Positions 61,454-64,000 of a DNA stretch of 64,000 bases are shown piece by piece. The stretch is from Stenotrophomonas sp. ESTM1D_MKCIP4_1. GTDB taxonomy: Bacteria > Pseudomonadota > Gammaproteobacteria > Xanthomonadales > Xanthomonadaceae. The notes beneath the pieces were generated by a model. It was not told the origin of the DNA, did not search any database, and saw nothing but the letters and a program-made list of their open reading frames with translations. Positions within the stretch are counted from its first letter, which is position 1, and every line of letters begins with the position of its first letter. Both the position numbers and the translations under genes were made by a program. The stretch covers positions 3,384,731 through 3,448,730 of the forward strand of contig NZ_CP026004.1 of assembly GCF_003086895.1 (NCBI RefSeq). Direction: 5' to 3'.

Positions 61454-64000
61454 GGCCGCCGACCGAGGGCGATTCGGCTTCCTGCTTTTCCAGTTCGCGC
61501 TTCACTGCTTCCGGCGAACGGGTGTACGGCGCCAGGCGCGCGTAGAACGCGGGCACCACGAACAGCGACAGGAAGGTGGACAGGGTGACGCCGAAGATGA
61601 TCACGATGCCGATGGTGCCACGGCTGGCCGAACCGGGGCCACCGGCCACCACCAGCGGGATGGCACCCACCACGGTGGCGATCGAGGTCATCAGGATCGG
61701 GCGCAGGCGCACCACGGCCGATTCGATGATGGCCTCGCGCACCGTGCGCCCGTCATCACGCAGCTGGTTGGCGAATTCAACGATGAGGATGCCGTTCTTG
61801 GCCGCCAGGCCGACCAGCATCACGATGCCGATCTGGCTGAACAGGTTCACCGTGCCGCCACTCACCCACAGGCCCACCAGCGCGCCGAGCACGCCCAGCG
61901 GCACGGTCAGCATGATGGTGAGCGGGTGGATGAAGCTTTCAAACTGCGCGGCCAGCACCAGGTAGACCACCAGCAGCGCCATGGCGAAGGTCAGCAGCAC
62001 CGCGCCGCCGGCACTCTGGTACTCGCGCGATTCGCCCTTCCAGTTGATCTGGGCGTACTGCGGCAGCTCCTCGCGGGTGACCTGCTGTGCCCAGGCGATG
62101 GCCTCGCCCAGCGGGTAGCCCGGCGCCAGGCCGGCACTGATGGTGATCGAACGCAGGCGGTTGAAGCGGTTCAGGGTGCCGGCCTCGGCCACTTCGCTGA
62201 GGGTGACCAGGTTGGACAGCGGCACCAGTTCGCCGGAATTGGCGCGCACGCGGATGGCGGCGAGGTCGGCCGGGCTGGCGCGGCCATCGCGGCCGGCCTG
62301 CACCAGCACGTCGTACTCCTCGCCGTTGTCGACGAAGGTGGTGACGCGGCGCGAGCCCATCATGGTTTCCAGTGCCGAACCGATCGCGGTGACCGGCACG
62401 CCCAGATCGGCCGCACGCTGGCGGTCGATGTTCACCCGCATCTGCGGACGGGTTTCCTTGTAGTCCGAATCGGGGCCGACCAAGCCCGGATTGTCGGCCA
62501 TGCGCAGCAGGATGCGGTCGCGCCACTGGGCGATTTCCGCATACTCGGGGCCACCCAGCACGATCTGGAACGGCTGGCCGCCGCTGCGCACCAGGCCGCC
62601 ACCGACCTGGGTGCGCACGCGCACGCCGCGCAGGGTGTCCAGTTCCTTCTGCAGGTCGTTGGCCACGTCCACGGTGTTTTCGCTGCGCTGGCGCCACGGC
62701 TGCAGGAACACGCTGACCCGGCCGGTGTGCATTTCCTCGCTGGCGCCAAAACCACCGGGCACGCGCGGGTTGGCGCGGGCGATGGTCTTGTCGGCACCTA
62801 CGTGCGGGGCCAGCAGCGCTTCGACCTGCTGCACCTGCTGCACGGTGTAGTCGTAGCCGGCGCCTTCCGGGCCATCGATCATGATCTGGAACGAGCCACG
62901 GTCTTCGGCCGGGGCCAGCTCGGACGGCAGGATCTTCATCAGGCCCCAGCTGGCAGCCAGCGCCAGCGCCATCACCACCAGGTAGATCCAGGTGCGGTCG
63001 ACGTGGTGGTCGAGCACGCGGCCATAGCCCGAGGCCACGCGTTCCAGGTTGCGGTTGATGAAGCCATGCAGGCCTCGCGGCGCCTGGCCGGTATGCGGCT
63101 TGAGCAGCTTGGAGGCCATCATCGGCGTCAGCGTCAGCGCGACGAATGCCGACAGTGCGACCGCTGCGGCCAGTGCCACCGCCAGTTCGCGGAACAGGCG
63201 GCCGGTGTTGCCTTCCAGGAAGCCGACCGGCAGGAACACGGCCACCAGCACGGCGGTGGTGGCGATGACCGCGAAGGCCACCTGCGTGGTGCCGCGCTTG
63301 GATGCGACCAGCGGCGGTTCGCCCAGGTCGATGCGGCGCTGCACGTTTTCCACCACCACGATGGCATCGTCCACCACCAGGCCGATACACAGCACCAGCG
63401 CCAGCAGGGTGAGCAGGTTGATCGAGAAGCCGAAGGCGTACAGCGCGATGAAAGCTGCGACCAGGCACACCGGCACGGTCACCGCTGGAATGAGCGCCGC
63501 GCGGAAACTGCCCAGGAACAGCCAGATGACGGCCAGCACCAGCAGCATCGCTTCAACCAGCGTCGCATAGACGCGGTCGACGGCCGCTTCGATGAAGGTA
63601 GTGTTGTCGAAGGTCACCACGATCTGCGTGCCTTCTGGCAGCGTCGCGGCCACTTTCTCTGCTTCCGCGCGCGCGGCGCGGGCCACATCCAGCGAGTTGG
63701 CGGTGGAGGTCTTGACGATGCCCAGGCCCACGCCCGGTTCACCATTGCTGCGGAAGTAGGCGCGGCGTTCGGCTGACGCCAGCTCGATCTTCGCGACATC
63801 GCCCATGCGCACCACGTAACCATCGCTGCCCTTGCCGAGCGGGATGGTGGCGAAATCCTCGGGCTTCACGTAGTTGCGTTCGACGCGCAGGGTGAAGTCG
63901 CGGTCGGTGGATTCGATGCGGCCGGCCGGCAGTTCCACGTTCTCGTTGCGCAGCGCGGTTTCCACGTCGCCCGTGGTAAGCCCGCGCGCGGCCAACTGGT
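61446..64000 (-). CDS. RND-family multidrug efflux permease, partial (5' end beyond window)
   Basis: The last ~851 residues of an inner-membrane RND (HAE1) pump of about 1040 are present; the gene continues past the right edge in the same frame. The segment covers part of the first porter domain, TM2-6 with the proton-relay aspartate pair in GLVVDDAIVVVENV, the second large periplasmic domain (SELAPAEDRGSFQIMI, ALETMMGSRRVTTFVDNGEEYDV) and TM7-12 (VGLAAKNGILIVEFANQLRDDG, RLRPILMTSIATVVGAIPLV). It should work with a membrane-fusion protein upstream and an outer-membrane channel. The acetyltransferase start overlaps its stop. Confidence 0.93.
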   Translation of the reverse strand, partial: QLAARGLTTGDVETALRNENVELPAGRIESTDRDFTLRVERNYVKPEDFATIPLGKGSDGYVVRMGDVAKIELASAERRAYFRSNGEPGVGLGIVKTSTANSLDVARAARAEAEKVAATLPEGTQIVVTFDNTTFIEAAVDRVYATLVEAMLLVLAVIWLFLGSFRAALIPAVTVPVCLVAAFIALYAFGFSINLLTLLALVLCIGLVVDDAIVVVENVQRRIDLGEPPLVASKRGTTQVAFAVIATTAVLVAVFLPVGFLEGNTGRLFRELAVALAAAVALSAFVALTLTPMMASKLLKPHTGQAPRGLHGFINRNLERVASGYGRVLDHHVDRTWIYLVVMALALAASWGLMKILPSELAPAEDRGSFQIMIDGPEGAGYDYTVQQVQQVEALLAPHVGADKTIARANPRVPGGFGASEEMHTGRVSVFLQPWRQRSENTVDVANDLQKELDTLRGVRVRTQVGGGLVRSGGQPFQIVLGGPEYAEIAQWRDRILLRMADNPGLVGPDSDYKETRPQMRVNIDRQRAADLGVPVTAIGSALETMMGSRRVTTFVDNGEEYDVLVQAGRDGRASPADLAAIRVRANSGELVPLSNLVTLSEVAEAGTLNRFNRLRSITISAGLAPGYPLGEAIAWAQQVTREELPQYAQINWKGESREYQSAGGAVLLTFAMALLVVYLVLAAQFESFIHPLTIMLTVPLGVLGALVGLWVSGGTVNLFSQIGIVMLVGLAAKNGILIVEFANQLRDDGRTVREAIIESAVVRLRPILMTSIATVVGAIPLVVAGGPGSASRGTIGIVIIFGVTLSTFLSLFVVPAFYARLAPYTRSPEAVKRELEKQEAESPSVGGHA

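Overview
The window is GC-rich, densely packed chromosomal DNA from a gammaproteobacterium of the Xanthomonadaceae, most likely Stenotrophomonas (S. maltophilia complex). Two things point there. Gene orders such as otsB-GH15-otsA and pilSR-pilB-pilA-pilC-pilD-coaE are typical of the family. Intergenic DNA is also full of short palindromes that begin with the tetranucleotide GTAG, the hallmark of the SMAG/REP family described in S. maltophilia. No rRNA, prophage, IS element or CRISPR array was seen. One tRNA is present: tRNA-Gly with anticodon CCC.

Layout. 0-11.4 kb: envelope and metabolic genes (a two-lobed aspartic-protease-like secreted protein, a DUF3014 protein, a GST, an NCS2 permease, poxB, two small exported proteins, a TonB-dependent receptor). 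11.5-17.2 kb: the trehalose operon otsB-GH15-otsA, then a YidB-like/OmpA fusion. 17.2-24.7 kb: rluD-pgeF-DCC operon divergent from bamD, then nadE and sucCD. 25-39 kb: the type IV pilus cluster pilS-pilR, pilB, pilA, pilC, pilD-coaE. It is interrupted between pilA and pilB by a partly AT-richer cassette (polytopic GT-C-like membrane protein, GtrA flippase, UGM-like flavoenzyme, galE). 39-47.5 kb: an AI-2E family transporter, a two-component system, a tandem pair of small secreted paralogues, rimK, tRNA-Gly and a GDSL esterase autotransporter. 47.6-53.6 kb: thiS-thiG-trmB, an SLC13 permease, a Rieske protein, an FAH-family protein and mscL. 53.8-64 kb: an M28 peptidase, two AGCS amino-acid symporters, an outer-membrane barrel, a SpoU methyltransferase, a GNAT acetyltransferase and the 3' part of an RND efflux permease that runs off the right edge.

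Pilus logic. PilS/PilR is a sigma-54-dependent two-component system. A good -24/-12 (sigma-54) promoter lies in front of pilA, and a perfect 25-nt palindrome sits about 100 bp further upstream in the pilA/pilC divergent region. The cassette directly downstream of pilA is organised like a sugar-precursor and lipid-linked-sugar pathway. It is a plausible pilin or surface glycosylation module and is the most interesting candidate system here.

Repeats. At least four dispersed hairpin families occur: SMAG/GTAG elements of several sequence subtypes; a ~40-bp palindrome with a conserved asymmetric mismatch (about 18 copies); a ~100-bp long-hairpin element with a conserved core and diverged but self-complementary arms (2 copies); and tandem arrays built from these. 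In three genes the stop codon TAG is supplied by the GTAG of a SMAG element, and one acetyltransferase gene has a complete 40-bp palindrome inside its reading frame.
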